Part shown: piece by piece, positions 19,056-28,425 of the stretch
Numbering within the stretch: the first letter of the stretch is position 1
Layout of the letters: the number at the start of each line of letters is the position of its first letter
Assembly (NCBI RefSeq): GCF_900089775.1
Contig: NZ_FLOB01000002.1
Location: forward strand, 496,001 to 560,000
DNA from: Marinomonas spartinae
Lineage (GTDB): Bacteria; Pseudomonadota; Gammaproteobacteria; Pseudomonadales; Marinomonadaceae
DNA: 64,000 nt
Reading direction: 5' to 3'
Translations under genes and position numbers: made by a program
The notes under the pieces: model-generated
The model's database searches: none
Seen by the model: the letters and a program-made list of their open reading frames with translations, nothing else
Told to the model about the DNA's origin: nothing

Positions 19056-19757
19056 ATGATGAATAATATTGTACTCATTGTCGTTATTTGTCTGTGTGTT
19101 TCTTTTGCGATTTTGACCATTTTTGGTGTACTGAAATGGTATGAAAAACAACGCGAATTAAAAAAGAAAGCGACTGATCAGTTAGTAAATCGCTGTTATC
19201 GCATATTATCCATTTTGGATATCGTGATGGATCGTTATATGCCTCACCAGACAAAGTTGTTATTGGTTGACTACCTTTTGACGATTATTCCTAAATTGGG
19301 TTCCCATCAGCGTTACGGTCAGGAACTTGCCGATAAGCTACCAGAGTTATTTAAAATTCGTGATCAGTTAAAGTCGAGTGCTAAGTTAGCCGATAAGGGA
19401 AGAGTGACACAATCGGATCAATTGTCTAAGATTCAAGCATCGCTCTCTAGCTTGCCTGCATTGATCAAAGGCTTTGCGCTAAATGGTATTGTGGATAAGC
19501 AAACAGCGAAACAGCAAGTGGAATTGATTCGCTACGGAAATAGTCTTGCCTATCATGATTTGTTGGTTCATCAGGCAGACAGTGATGTGGATATGGACAA
19601 AAAGGCAAGAGCATTAGAAAAGTATCGGACTGCATTGGTTGAAATGGAAAAAGTTGCCGCTATAGGTGAAGCTCAAAAGGACATTGATCGTTTAAAGCGA
19701 ATAATAGAGTCGGTTGAACAGGCATTATTTACGAATCGCTCAACAGGGGGTAGTTAG
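19056..19757 (+). CDS. membrane-anchored coiled-coil protein, unknown function (paralogue 1)
   Basis: This 233-residue protein has one N-terminal membrane helix (about 5-26) followed by a charged, almost wholly helical cytoplasmic domain. I do not recognise a named family. It shares its layout and stretches of sequence with the next gene: a short helix block after the anchor, then a conserved C-terminal part that here reads QVELIRYGNSLAYHDLLVHQA ... ALEKYRTAL ... IKRIIESVE-like. ATG 19056 is directly followed by a second ATG. The gene follows the PiT terminator and has its own 5' region. Confidence 0.75.
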   Translation: MMNNIVLIVVICLCVSFAILTIFGVLKWYEKQRELKKKATDQLVNRCYRILSILDIVMDRYMPHQTKLLLVDYLLTIIPKLGSHQRYGQELADKLPELFKIRDQLKSSAKLADKGRVTQSDQLSKIQASLSSLPALIKGFALNGIVDKQTAKQQVELIRYGNSLAYHDLLVHQADSDVDMDKKARALEKYRTALVEMEKVAAIGEAQKDIDRLKRIIESVEQALFTNRSTGGS

Positions 19758-19893
19758 TACTTGGTTTGTAATGTGCTTCGGCAATATAATTGAAGAAGGT
19801 ATGAGCATGTGTTCTTAACTTGGGGCAACTTATTCACATCTTCCTTTCCTCTTAAATAATGATTTTTGTAGCATTGAAGGCAATTTTTTTAAT

Positions 19894-20667
19894 ATGACGG
19901 CAGTGACAGTTACGGTTTTATTGCTTGTGATAGGCGGGTTTGTAGGGGTTGCAATCGTATTGCAGCTTAAAGAACAGGCTCGCATCGAAAAGCTCCGTAA
20001 AATCGCAAGTATTAATAACCAGATTCGTCAGGTGCGTCGTTATCTTGATGATTTACCGCCTCAATATCAGCCCAAAGATATGAGACTTTGGCTGTTTTCT
20101 CGTATGGTTACCCTCTATGATGAACTTATCCAGTTTGAGCCTAACTCAGCTCTTCAACGACGAAAAAGTCATTTAGAACAAGAAATGACAGAGTTTCAGT
20201 CGAGTAAGCAAAAGCGTCGAGCAAAGCCAATTAATGATGAGCTATTAATCATGGAATTGAAGCGCTTGTTGGAATCGTTCCACTTTTTTATCAAGCAAAG
20301 TGTGAAAGAGAAAACGTTAAATTCTGATACAGGTGCTCGTTACGAGGGGCTGCTTTTATTTTATAAGTACAAATTAAACGCCGATTTTCATGCCTACCTA
20401 GGTCGACAAGCCTTTTTAACAGGTAAAATGGACGCAGCCTTGTCTTCATATAAGGAAGCCTTATCGCAATTAGCCCCAGTAAAAGACAACCCTGAGACGC
20501 TGTCATCTATTAAGCAGCTAGAAGGGATTATTGATGAAATAGAAAAAGAGCTTGATGCGAAGCGAGAAGCAGAAGAGACCACTGTTGAAGATGAGGAGAG
20601 CAGCATCAATGACGAATGGGATAAATTCATGGACGACGCCACGTTTAAAGAAAAGAAACACTTCTAA
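19894..20667 (+). CDS. membrane-anchored coiled-coil protein, unknown function (paralogue 2)
   Basis: This 257-residue protein has an N-terminal membrane helix (about 4-24), a helical block with the DLPPQYQPKDMRLWLFSRMV region, and a C-terminal TPR-like helical pair (KLNADFHAYLGRQAFLTGKMDAALSSYKEAL). It ends in an acidic tail (EETTVEDEESSINDEWDKFMDDA). It aligns end-to-end with the preceding product, so the two arose by duplication. The TPR-like element suggests a protein-binding scaffold at the inner membrane (inference). The gap between the two genes is 136 bases. Confidence 0.75.
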   Translation: MTAVTVTVLLLVIGGFVGVAIVLQLKEQARIEKLRKIASINNQIRQVRRYLDDLPPQYQPKDMRLWLFSRMVTLYDELIQFEPNSALQRRKSHLEQEMTEFQSSKQKRRAKPINDELLIMELKRLLESFHFFIKQSVKEKTLNSDTGARYEGLLLFYKYKLNADFHAYLGRQAFLTGKMDAALSSYKEALSQLAPVKDNPETLSSIKQLEGIIDEIEKELDAKREAEETTVEDEESSINDEWDKFMDDATFKEKKHF

Positions 20668-20754
20668 CCTAATCCACAGAATTCATCGCTTTGTGCTATC
20701 CAAAGTTCTATTTTTCACGTTATAGTCAGCTTTTAATATTAATAGGGTGATGCG

Positions 20755-21372
20755 GTGAATCTAGCTCTTTTAAGTGCGTTTATACCCACTTTTTTCTTTG
20801 TATCTATCACCCCTGGTATGTGTATGACCCTCGCAATGACATTGGGTATGACCATTGGGGTAAAGCGGGCGTTGTGGATGATGCTCGGTGAGCTGACAGG
20901 GGTTGCTATGGTTGCTGTTTTATCTTCCATTGGTGTTGCCGCTTTATTGCTGAATTACCCAAGCGCATTTACCGCATTAAAATTGCTTGGTGGTTTGTAC
21001 CTTGCTTACGTTGGTATTCAAATGTGGTTGTCGAAAGGAAAAATGGCTATCAAAATGGAGTCGTCGGATCGAGTCGCTTCCGTGTTTGAATTGCTGTCTC
21101 AAGGTTTTGTGACAGCCATTGCTAATCCCAAAGGGTGGGCGTTTTTCATAGCATTGTTGCCACCTTTTTTAAACCCCAACCAATCCTTGGCAAGTCAGCT
21201 ATTGATCCTCATCGCTATTATTCTTTGTCTTGAATTTACTTGCTTATTAATCTATGCCGCAGGCGGTCGCACGCTAAAATCCGTTTTGATGAAAAGTGGC
21301 AATGTGCGGATTATGAATCGTATCGCAGGGACGTTGATGATGGGGGTCGGAGGCTGGTTGGCGATAGGCTAA
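20755..21372 (+). CDS. LysE/RhtB-family amino-acid exporter
   Basis: A 205-residue inner-membrane protein with about six hydrophobic segments. The family signature is near the N-terminus (ITPGMCMTLAMTLGMTIGVKRALWMMLGE), and NPKGWAFFIALLPPFLNP is the second LysE landmark. The substrate (lysine, threonine, homoserine or others) cannot be told. It starts at GTG 20755 after AGGGTGATGC. It is convergent with topB. Confidence 0.9.
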   Translation: MNLALLSAFIPTFFFVSITPGMCMTLAMTLGMTIGVKRALWMMLGELTGVAMVAVLSSIGVAALLLNYPSAFTALKLLGGLYLAYVGIQMWLSKGKMAIKMESSDRVASVFELLSQGFVTAIANPKGWAFFIALLPPFLNPNQSLASQLLILIAIILCLEFTCLLIYAAGGRTLKSVLMKSGNVRIMNRIAGTLMMGVGGWLAIG

Positions 21373-21389
21373 CTTGCCACTCTACTGAT

Positions 21390-23405
21390 TTAAGACGACG
21401 CTTTCGAGCGTCGTCTTGCGTTTGACGTCGCGGTTCTGCCCCCCGAGCTTTTATTGGTTGTGGCGGTTTTTCGGGTGCCTGTCGATTTTCTGTTGGTTGT
21501 GCCTTTTCGCTTGGTAAAAGGCTTTTTACTTGGGGCAGGAAGATTTTGTAGCGCAGAAGTAGGCATGTCTCGTGAGGAGCTAAGTAGTTGATTTAAATTT
21601 GTTTCTAAATTTTCCATAAAGGATTGATAGCTGGCCTCACCTAGGCTGATATTATTGAGAGCTGACTCCCATTTTGCCGTCATATCTGGGGTGACCAATT
21701 GCTCTGGTAAGCAATCGATAAAGGCTCGGCCCGTTTGGCTAGCGTGAATCTGTTTACCCTGCCTAGTCAAAAAACCTCGTTTAAAAAGCAATTCGATGAT
21801 ACTGGCCCGTGTTGCTTCAGTGCCTAGCCCATCTGTTTCTTTTAAGATAGCGCGAATGTCTTTGTCGGTGACAAATCGGCTGATGCCCGTCATGGCGGCG
21901 AGTAAGGTAGCGTCGGTGAAGGCAGCGGGGGGCGTAGTCACTTTTTCTTGCACTTGCCCTTGTGTACACCATAAGGCTTCCCCTTTCGACAACTTTGGTA
22001 GCTCGTGTTGGTTTTCGTCTTCAGAGTCTTTCGCTTTATTTTTGGCCGGTAAAAGGCTTTTCCAACCCAGCGAAATGGGAGTGTTGCCTTTGGCTTCAAA
22101 GAGTCCACCCTCTATTTCTAGCTTGATGTAAGAGGCCAAATAATCGTATTCAGGATAAAACTGCATAAGATATTGGCGAGCGATTAAATTAAAAACCAAG
22201 GCTTCTGTTTTTGATAATGAAGCAGCTTTGTGAGCTTGAGTCGTTGGGATAATCGCATGGTGGGCGGTGATTTGCTTATCATTCCAAGCCTTACTTTTAA
22301 GAGAAGCGTTTGCGTTTTCGGCTGCTGGCTGTCTGTCTCCACCAGAGCGTGCCAGTGCATTAATAATAGCGGGTGCATCTTTGTGTTGTTGGACGGGTAA
22401 ATAACGACAATCGGAACGTGGATAAGTGATTATCTGATGACGTTCATACAGAGCTTGGCAGGTGTCTAGTACTTGTTGGGCAGATAAAGAAAAAGCCTTT
22501 GCTGCGTCGATTTGCAATGCCGACAAGTTATATGGCAATGGTGCACTTTGTTTCTTTTGCTTGTATTGTGCATCGATGACTCTAGCTGGCTTGTTGGTGA
22601 TTCTGCTGGCGACATTTTGGGCCAGTGGCAAACTCAGAACGCGGTTTTCATCATCCATATAGGGTTGGCAGGCCTCACTGGGCAGCCATTTTGCTTGGAA
22701 CAGGGCGCCCTGCGACGTTTGAACAGTTGCCCAGACTTGGTAAAAGTCTTTGGGCACAAACGCTTCTCGTTCTTTGTCTCTGGCGACTACCAAACCCAGT
22801 ACTGGAGTCTGCACTCGGCCAATTGATAACACCCCTTGATAGCCAGCCTGACGGCCTCTAATTGTGTAAGCTCTTGTTAGATTCAATCCTAATAGCCAAT
22901 CGGCTCGGGCACGGCCCAGTGCTGAGCGTGATAAGGCGGCGAACTCACTGTTAGGTCGTAAGTTGTTTAGGGCTTTTTTGATCGCAGTCGGGGTTAAATC
23001 ACTAACGAGTAAACGCTGTGTGCTTTTTAGCTTTTGGGCGGGGACGTTAGTGTAGTGCAGTACTTCATCAACCAGTAACTGTCCTTCTCGGTCTGGATCG
23101 CCAGCGTGGACTAACAGACTGGCCTTCTTGATAAGTCTTTTCAGGATGCTGAGTTGCTTTTTAGTGCCGGACTTTTCTTGCCATTGCCAATCAGTTGGAA
23201 TAATGGGTAAGTGATCTAGGCTCCACGACTTATAAGCAGGATTATATTGATGAGGTTCAGCTTGCTCTAGTAAGTGGCCGATACACCAGCTAATGCAATC
23301 GCCGTTGGGTAACCAAATGCAGCCTTCTTCTTTTTTTTGCGGGGAAGGGAGGGCGGCGGCGATAGCGCGAGCAAGACTGGGTTTTTCGGCAATATATAGA
23401 ATCAT
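21390..23405 (-). CDS. topB: DNA topoisomerase III
   Basis: A type IA topoisomerase of 671 residues that resolves precatenanes and recombination intermediates. MILYIAEKPSLARAIAAALP is the Toprim start, HAGDPDREGQLLVDE holds the metal-binding acidic residues, and SIGRVQTPVLGLVV and ITYPRSDCRYLP (catalytic Tyr) follow. The C-terminal 60 residues are basic, Ser/Thr/Lys rich. The start is fixed by homology. There is no Shine-Dalgarno: the 38 bases before the ATG are filled by an inverted repeat with a LexA-type core, so SOS control or structured/leaderless translation is likely. Confidence 0.97.
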   Translation of the reverse strand: MILYIAEKPSLARAIAAALPSPQKKEEGCIWLPNGDCISWCIGHLLEQAEPHQYNPAYKSWSLDHLPIIPTDWQWQEKSGTKKQLSILKRLIKKASLLVHAGDPDREGQLLVDEVLHYTNVPAQKLKSTQRLLVSDLTPTAIKKALNNLRPNSEFAALSRSALGRARADWLLGLNLTRAYTIRGRQAGYQGVLSIGRVQTPVLGLVVARDKEREAFVPKDFYQVWATVQTSQGALFQAKWLPSEACQPYMDDENRVLSLPLAQNVASRITNKPARVIDAQYKQKKQSAPLPYNLSALQIDAAKAFSLSAQQVLDTCQALYERHQIITYPRSDCRYLPVQQHKDAPAIINALARSGGDRQPAAENANASLKSKAWNDKQITAHHAIIPTTQAHKAASLSKTEALVFNLIARQYLMQFYPEYDYLASYIKLEIEGGLFEAKGNTPISLGWKSLLPAKNKAKDSEDENQHELPKLSKGEALWCTQGQVQEKVTTPPAAFTDATLLAAMTGISRFVTDKDIRAILKETDGLGTEATRASIIELLFKRGFLTRQGKQIHASQTGRAFIDCLPEQLVTPDMTAKWESALNNISLGEASYQSFMENLETNLNQLLSSSRDMPTSALQNLPAPSKKPFTKRKGTTNRKSTGTRKTATTNKSSGGRTATSNARRRSKASS
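21392..21417. other. perfect 11-bp hairpin over the topB stop codon
   Basis: AAGACGACGCT / AGCGTCGTCTT around a 4-base loop (TTCG on the plus strand), covering the last codons of topB and its stop. It has no T-tract, so it is not a standard terminator. It separates lysE and topB, which are convergent, and may protect 3' ends. Confidence 0.7.
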
Positions 23406-23444
23406 AGATACACTTACTGTTTATATATACAGTAAGTGTATCTA
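23405..23444. promoter_or_regulatory. LexA (SOS) box inside a 16-bp perfect inverted repeat, upstream of topB
   Basis: The plus strand has TAGATACACTTACTGT, an 8-base spacer TTATATAT, then ACAGTAAGTGTATCTA: perfect 16-bp arms. The core TACTGT-TTATATAT-ACAGTA (23415-23434) matches the gammaproteobacterial LexA consensus CTGT-N8-ACAG with the flanking T/A and AT-rich middle. It abuts the topB start codon, which implies LexA repression of topB. Confidence 0.8.
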
Positions 23445-23472
23445 AGATGGGTCATTCTGGCTAGTGTGTCTG

Positions 23473-23964
23473 TTATTTATGTGCTTTGATGGGTACAACC
23501 AGTACTGGGATATTGCTGTGGTGAATCACTTTGTTCGCAGTAGAACCAATGATCATTTGGCCAAAACGGCTATGATTACGGCTGTTCATAACAATAATAT
23601 CGGCTTCCACTTTTTCAGCAACATGAATAATGGCTTCATAAGGGATGCCTTGTGCAATTTTAGTTTCAGGTGGATGAGCTAAGGCGGATAGCGCTTCTTT
23701 ATTGTCATTAATGTAGTCGCTGAGTAACACCCTCATCTTTTCATTGATGTTTTTGACAGCCTCTTCGCGCATGGCTTTGGTGGTTTCTTCAGGCAGATAG
23801 TTGGTAATCATATTGGTTGCTTGAGCACCAAGTGGTTCAAGTACATGCATAACCACAACCTTGGCCTGATGGGCAAGGGCAAGGTTCATAACGTGCCCTA
23901 GCGCTGATTGAGTTTGGCCTTCTAAGTCGCAGGCGTAAAGGATAGTGTTGACTTCAGGTAACAT
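23473..23964 (-). CDS. universal stress protein, UspA family (second copy)
   Basis: A 163-residue single Usp domain. The C-terminal nucleotide-binding signature is complete: VMNSRNHSRFGQMIIGSTANKVIHHSNIPVLVV, with GSTAN. It is not closely similar to the other UspA in this window (different N-terminus NTILYACDLEGQTQSALGH). The start has AAGGAGAG eight bases upstream. It stands alone between topB and a small membrane gene. Confidence 0.9.
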   Translation of the reverse strand: MLPEVNTILYACDLEGQTQSALGHVMNLALAHQAKVVVMHVLEPLGAQATNMITNYLPEETTKAMREEAVKNINEKMRVLLSDYINDNKEALSALAHPPETKIAQGIPYEAIIHVAEKVEADIIVMNSRNHSRFGQMIIGSTANKVIHHSNIPVLVVPIKAHK

Positions 23965-24016
23965 GGAGACTCTCCTTGGCGTGTTGTTTATCTTCTATAA
24001 AAAGAGTTTATTCCTT

Positions 24017-24250
24017 TCACACTTTTATATGATGATCTAGATCATGTTTTAACTGTGTGGGTTGTATAATGTTGGCACTGGCTTGAGTCTGTAAGTTTTC
24101 CTGATATGTGTCGAATAGGAAACAACTAAATGAGACAATCAAGATGATGCCAACGAAGAGTAGTCCCCAGTAATCAATGGGTTTTTTATCATCTTTTTTA
24201 TGGCTGACTTGCGATACAAAAACCTTAGCTTTCATGGTGAAGTGCCCCAT
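24017..24250 (-). CDS. small single-helix membrane protein, unknown, with an upstream Fur-like box
   Basis: A protein of 77 residues (72 if it starts at the second ATG, 24235). A basic N-terminus (KVSHKKDDKKPIDY) is followed by one membrane helix (about residues 29-47) and a polar C-terminus (NLQTQASANIIQPTQLKHDLDHHIKV), which should be periplasmic. I know no family for it. A Fur-like palindrome lies 24-42 bases upstream of the ATG, so iron may control it. It is co-directional with the uspA gene, 52 bases away. Confidence 0.65.
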   Translation of the reverse strand: MGHFTMKAKVFVSQVSHKKDDKKPIDYWGLLFVGIILIVSFSCFLFDTYQENLQTQASANIIQPTQLKHDLDHHIKV

Positions 24251-24273
24251 TCCGTTGATAATGATAAATTGTA

Positions 24274-24292
24274 AATGATAATCAATATCATT
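24274..24292. promoter_or_regulatory. Fur-like box
   Basis: AATGATAATCAATATCATT is a 19-base palindrome; its core TGATAATCAATATCA differs by one base from the 7-1-7 Fur motif TGATAAT-N-ATTATCA. A second, weaker TGATAATGATAAATT sits at 24256-24270, giving an overlapping array. It lies upstream of the small gene on the minus strand and about 140 bases upstream of fklB on the plus strand. Confidence 0.6.
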
Positions 24293-24428
24293 AGCAAGCG
24301 TTATTTTTGTTTTGAAAGTAAGAGATAAGTTGATGGGTTTTTGGTGTGCCTGAAAGCCGGCTCTTTCCTGAGCTTACGGCTATGTTATGATAGCGCCTCA
24401 AATTTTTACAAATAAAGAGAGTATTTTT

Positions 24429-25049
24429 ATGTCAGAACTGTCGTTCGACTCTAACCAATCTAAAATCGCTTATGGCATCGGTCGTCAAATTGGTGATCAA
24501 CTTCGTGGTAGTGATCTTGGTGAACTATCCTTACCTCATTTGTTCGCAGCCATTGAAGATGCCCTAAATGGTGCTGAAATGCGTGTTCCAGGTGCGGAAC
24601 TTGAAGCCGCTTTTGCTGAGCTTCAACAAAAAATGGAAGAGAAGAGTCGTGAGGCATCTCAAGCCAACATTCAGGCAGGTGCTGCTTTCCTAGAAGAGAA
24701 TAAAGCAAAACCAGGTGTGACAGTGACAGAAAGTGGCCTTCAATACGAAGTAACACAAGAAGGAACTGGTGCAACTCCAGAGCGCAGCTCTACAGTACGT
24801 GTTCACTATGAAGGTCGCTTGATCGATGGACAGGTTTTTGATAGCTCTATCGCCCGTGGCGAGCCAATTGAATTTCCTCTAACGGGTGTTATTGCCGGTT
24901 GGACAGAAGCATTACAATTGATGAAAGAAGGCGCGAAATACCGTCTTACTATTCCTGCTGAGCTGGCGTATGGTGCTCAAGGTGCCGGTGCTATGATCCA
25001 GCCTCATTCTGTACTTCAGTTTGATGTTGAGCTAATTGCTGTTGTTTAA
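24429..25049 (+). CDS. fklB: FKBP-type peptidyl-prolyl cis-trans isomerase FklB
   Basis: Catalyses proline isomerisation during protein folding; dimer, cytoplasmic. It has 206 residues, the E. coli FklB length, with an N-terminal dimerisation domain (about 1-95) and a C-terminal FKBP domain. Active-site residues are in VRVHYEGRLIDGQVFDSS, FPLTGVIAGWTEAL and PAELAYGAQGAGAMIQPHSVLQFDVEL. The ATG at 24429 (MSELSFDSNQSKIAYGIG) follows AAAGAGAG; an in-frame upstream ATG at 24387 gives an unrelated extension. Confidence 0.95.
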   Translation: MSELSFDSNQSKIAYGIGRQIGDQLRGSDLGELSLPHLFAAIEDALNGAEMRVPGAELEAAFAELQQKMEEKSREASQANIQAGAAFLEENKAKPGVTVTESGLQYEVTQEGTGATPERSSTVRVHYEGRLIDGQVFDSSIARGEPIEFPLTGVIAGWTEALQLMKEGAKYRLTIPAELAYGAQGAGAMIQPHSVLQFDVELIAVV

Positions 25050-25083
25050 TTAATCGCTTTTTAAATTAAAAAAAGCACAGCAT

Positions 25084-25121
25084 AAAAAGCGAGCCTATCT
25101 AAAATGGAAGGCTCGCTTTTT
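25084..25121. terminator. bidirectional terminator after fklB
   Basis: AAAAAGCGAGCCT / AGGCTCGCTTTTT around a 12-base loop, with A/T tracts on both sides; it separates fklB from the convergent GNAT gene. Confidence 0.92.
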
Positions 25122-25148
25122 TGTTTAAGCTAGATACCCATAAGAAGA

Positions 25149-25565
25149 CTAAATCTCACGTTCCATACGGATATGCATTTTCCCTGCTTCTAGAAAAATT
25201 TTGCCGTCGGTTTTAAAGCGCTGCTTTTCATAAAAGGTCTGTACGTCTACTTGGGCATGTAAAAAGACATGTCGAATGCCCATTTCTCTGGCAACTTTGA
25301 TCGCCCGATTGATTAGCATCTCGCCATAGCCCTGATGACGATAAGCAGGCAAAACGGCCAGACGGCTAATTTGACCATTTTCCGTTAAGCGGCAGGTGCC
25401 CGTTGGCACGGCGGTTGTACCAAATGAGACAAAGTGAACGGCGTCTTCATCTTGATCGTCCCATTCATCTTCTGGGGCAATGCCTTGTTCTATAATAAAG
25501 ACTTGTTTACGCACAAATGTGAGTTGGTCTTTGCTACTGTTCCAATCGGATGTGAGTACCTTCAA
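25149..25565 (-). CDS. GNAT-family N-acetyltransferase
   Basis: A 138-residue GNAT fold. The acetyl-CoA motif is ISRLAVLPAYRHQGYGEMLINRAI (R-x-x-G-x-G). The N-terminus FVRKQVFIIEQGIAPEDEWDDQDEDAVHFV is the ElaA/YjcF-type start. The substrate is unknown. It starts 11 bases after roxA ends, in the same direction, so the two are probably one operon. Confidence 0.88.
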   Translation of the reverse strand: MKVLTSDWNSSKDQLTFVRKQVFIIEQGIAPEDEWDDQDEDAVHFVSFGTTAVPTGTCRLTENGQISRLAVLPAYRHQGYGEMLINRAIKVAREMGIRHVFLHAQVDVQTFYEKQRFKTDGKIFLEAGKMHIRMEREI

Positions 25566-25576
25566 GTAGGGTTCCT

Positions 25577-26782
25577 CTAGTCTTCTTCGTTAGCAACCAG
25601 TTCGATCACCCCTTGTTGACGAAGTAAAAAATGTAACAAGGGTTCTAGGTCTGGGTCTTGTGTTAAATCGAGTCCTGAAAAATCAAATTCGGTTTGGTCA
25701 CAAATTGCTTGTATAAAAATTGCTAGGTCAGCATTCACCACCAAGCTTTCACCGTTGCAAAAGATTTGTACGCTATTGTTTGATTCTAGATCTTCTAGTA
25801 AATAGTAGCAGATTCGAGCATCGCCAGGGCGAATAAAGGTTTTTCCTTGAAGAGCGTGCTCAAATGCGGTGTCTAACTCCTGTTGGTTAAACGGCACTAA
25901 ATATTCAGGGTATTTACTTTCGCTCATGGTTTCGCCAAGCCACTGAGCAAGCATGTCTGGTTGATTGATCAAACGGGCGAGTTGGCTTTGTAAGTTGGCG
26001 ATATCGTCTTTGCTAATATGAGCACTATGTTGTCGAGCCGCTGTTTCGGGTGGAGCAAAGCGGTCTTTTGGGTTGTCGACTTCGCATAGTTTGTCACGAA
26101 CCCCCGTCAACGCCTCTTGTATGCTGGGGGCGCGAAAGCCGATGGAGTAAGTCATGCATTCACTGTCAAGAGCTCGGCCATTGTGAGCAAAGTTAGGGGG
26201 CAAATACAGGATGTCACCGGCTTCAAGCTCCCAATCCATATTTGGATCCACAGGGAAGTTGTCTAAAATATGCAGCTGAATATTAGGGATGGCAGAGTCT
26301 TGATATTGATCCGGGGATAAGACTTGCCAACGGCGTTTTCCAGCCACTTGAACCAAAAAAACATCGTATTGATCATAATGAGGGCCAACACTACCGCCTT
26401 CGGTGGCGTAGCTGATCATTACGTCATCTAATCGCCAGCTTGGCAAAAATTGAAATTGCTCTTTCAGCGACTGAACCTCAGGTACCCAGTGGTCGACCGC
26501 TTGAACCAGTAGCGTCCACTCCTTTTCGGGCAATGTCGCGAAGGTGTCCTCGGTAAACGGACCTTGGCGCATTTCCCAAGGTGTGAGACCATTTTCAACG
26601 ACAATGCGTGATTCAACTTCTTCTTCCATTGCCATGCCCGCCAACTCGTCGGCGTCGAGTGGTACGGTAAAATCAACAAGACCTGCGCGAATGAGAAGGG
26701 GCTTTTTCTGCCAGTATTCCTCGAGAAAGGTTTGTGCTGTTATGCCGCCAAGAATGCTCAATGGGGTGTTTAAGTCGCTCAT
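25577..26782 (-). CDS. roxA: ribosomal protein uL16 arginine hydroxylase RoxA (cupin/JmjC)
   Basis: A 2-oxoglutarate/Fe(II) oxygenase that hydroxylates Arg81 of ribosomal protein uL16. It has 401 residues with an N-terminal JmjC-type barrel (WQKKPLLIRAGL start; metal ligands in GPHYDQYDVFLVQ and NFAHNGRALDSE), then dimerisation and winged-helix segments. ATG 26782 is supported by homology; AGCAAATAATG is a weak ribosome site. Its nearness to purB matches the E. coli roxA-phoQP-purB region, but phoPQ is missing here. Confidence 0.93.
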   Translation of the reverse strand: MSDLNTPLSILGGITAQTFLEEYWQKKPLLIRAGLVDFTVPLDADELAGMAMEEEVESRIVVENGLTPWEMRQGPFTEDTFATLPEKEWTLLVQAVDHWVPEVQSLKEQFQFLPSWRLDDVMISYATEGGSVGPHYDQYDVFLVQVAGKRRWQVLSPDQYQDSAIPNIQLHILDNFPVDPNMDWELEAGDILYLPPNFAHNGRALDSECMTYSIGFRAPSIQEALTGVRDKLCEVDNPKDRFAPPETAARQHSAHISKDDIANLQSQLARLINQPDMLAQWLGETMSESKYPEYLVPFNQQELDTAFEHALQGKTFIRPGDARICYYLLEDLESNNSVQIFCNGESLVVNADLAIFIQAICDQTEFDFSGLDLTQDPDLEPLLHFLLRQQGVIELVANEED

Positions 26783-26825
26783 TATTTGCTCATTACAATA
26801 AAGAAAGTGGGATCACTAAAAGGCA

Positions 26826-26852
26826 AAAAAGAGCCGTTTTAACGACTCTTTT
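26826..26852 (-). terminator. terminator after purB
   Basis: Stem AAAAAGAG-c-CGTT / AACG-a-CTCTTTTT with a 2-base loop and one mismatch; on the minus strand it follows the purB stop and ends in a T-run. Confidence 0.82.
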
Positions 26853-26885
26853 TAATTGGCTTACTCTTATTAATTAGAGCAGGCC

Positions 26886-28295
<1,410 letters not shown>

Positions 28296-28425
28296 CTATT
28301 ATAGGCAAAAGGGGGGCGTACTTCTATGGTAAGGGGGAATCTTTATAAGCCGTTAGTATAAGGCTGCCCCGTGTAGTAGCCTTCTGCGGAGGGAGACCTT
28401 TGTCGAAATAAAGACCCAATAATCT

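Noticed and set aside
7441-25000. Operon-level link between the two UspA genes
   Set aside because: They are about 7 kb apart, not closely similar, and have different neighbours.
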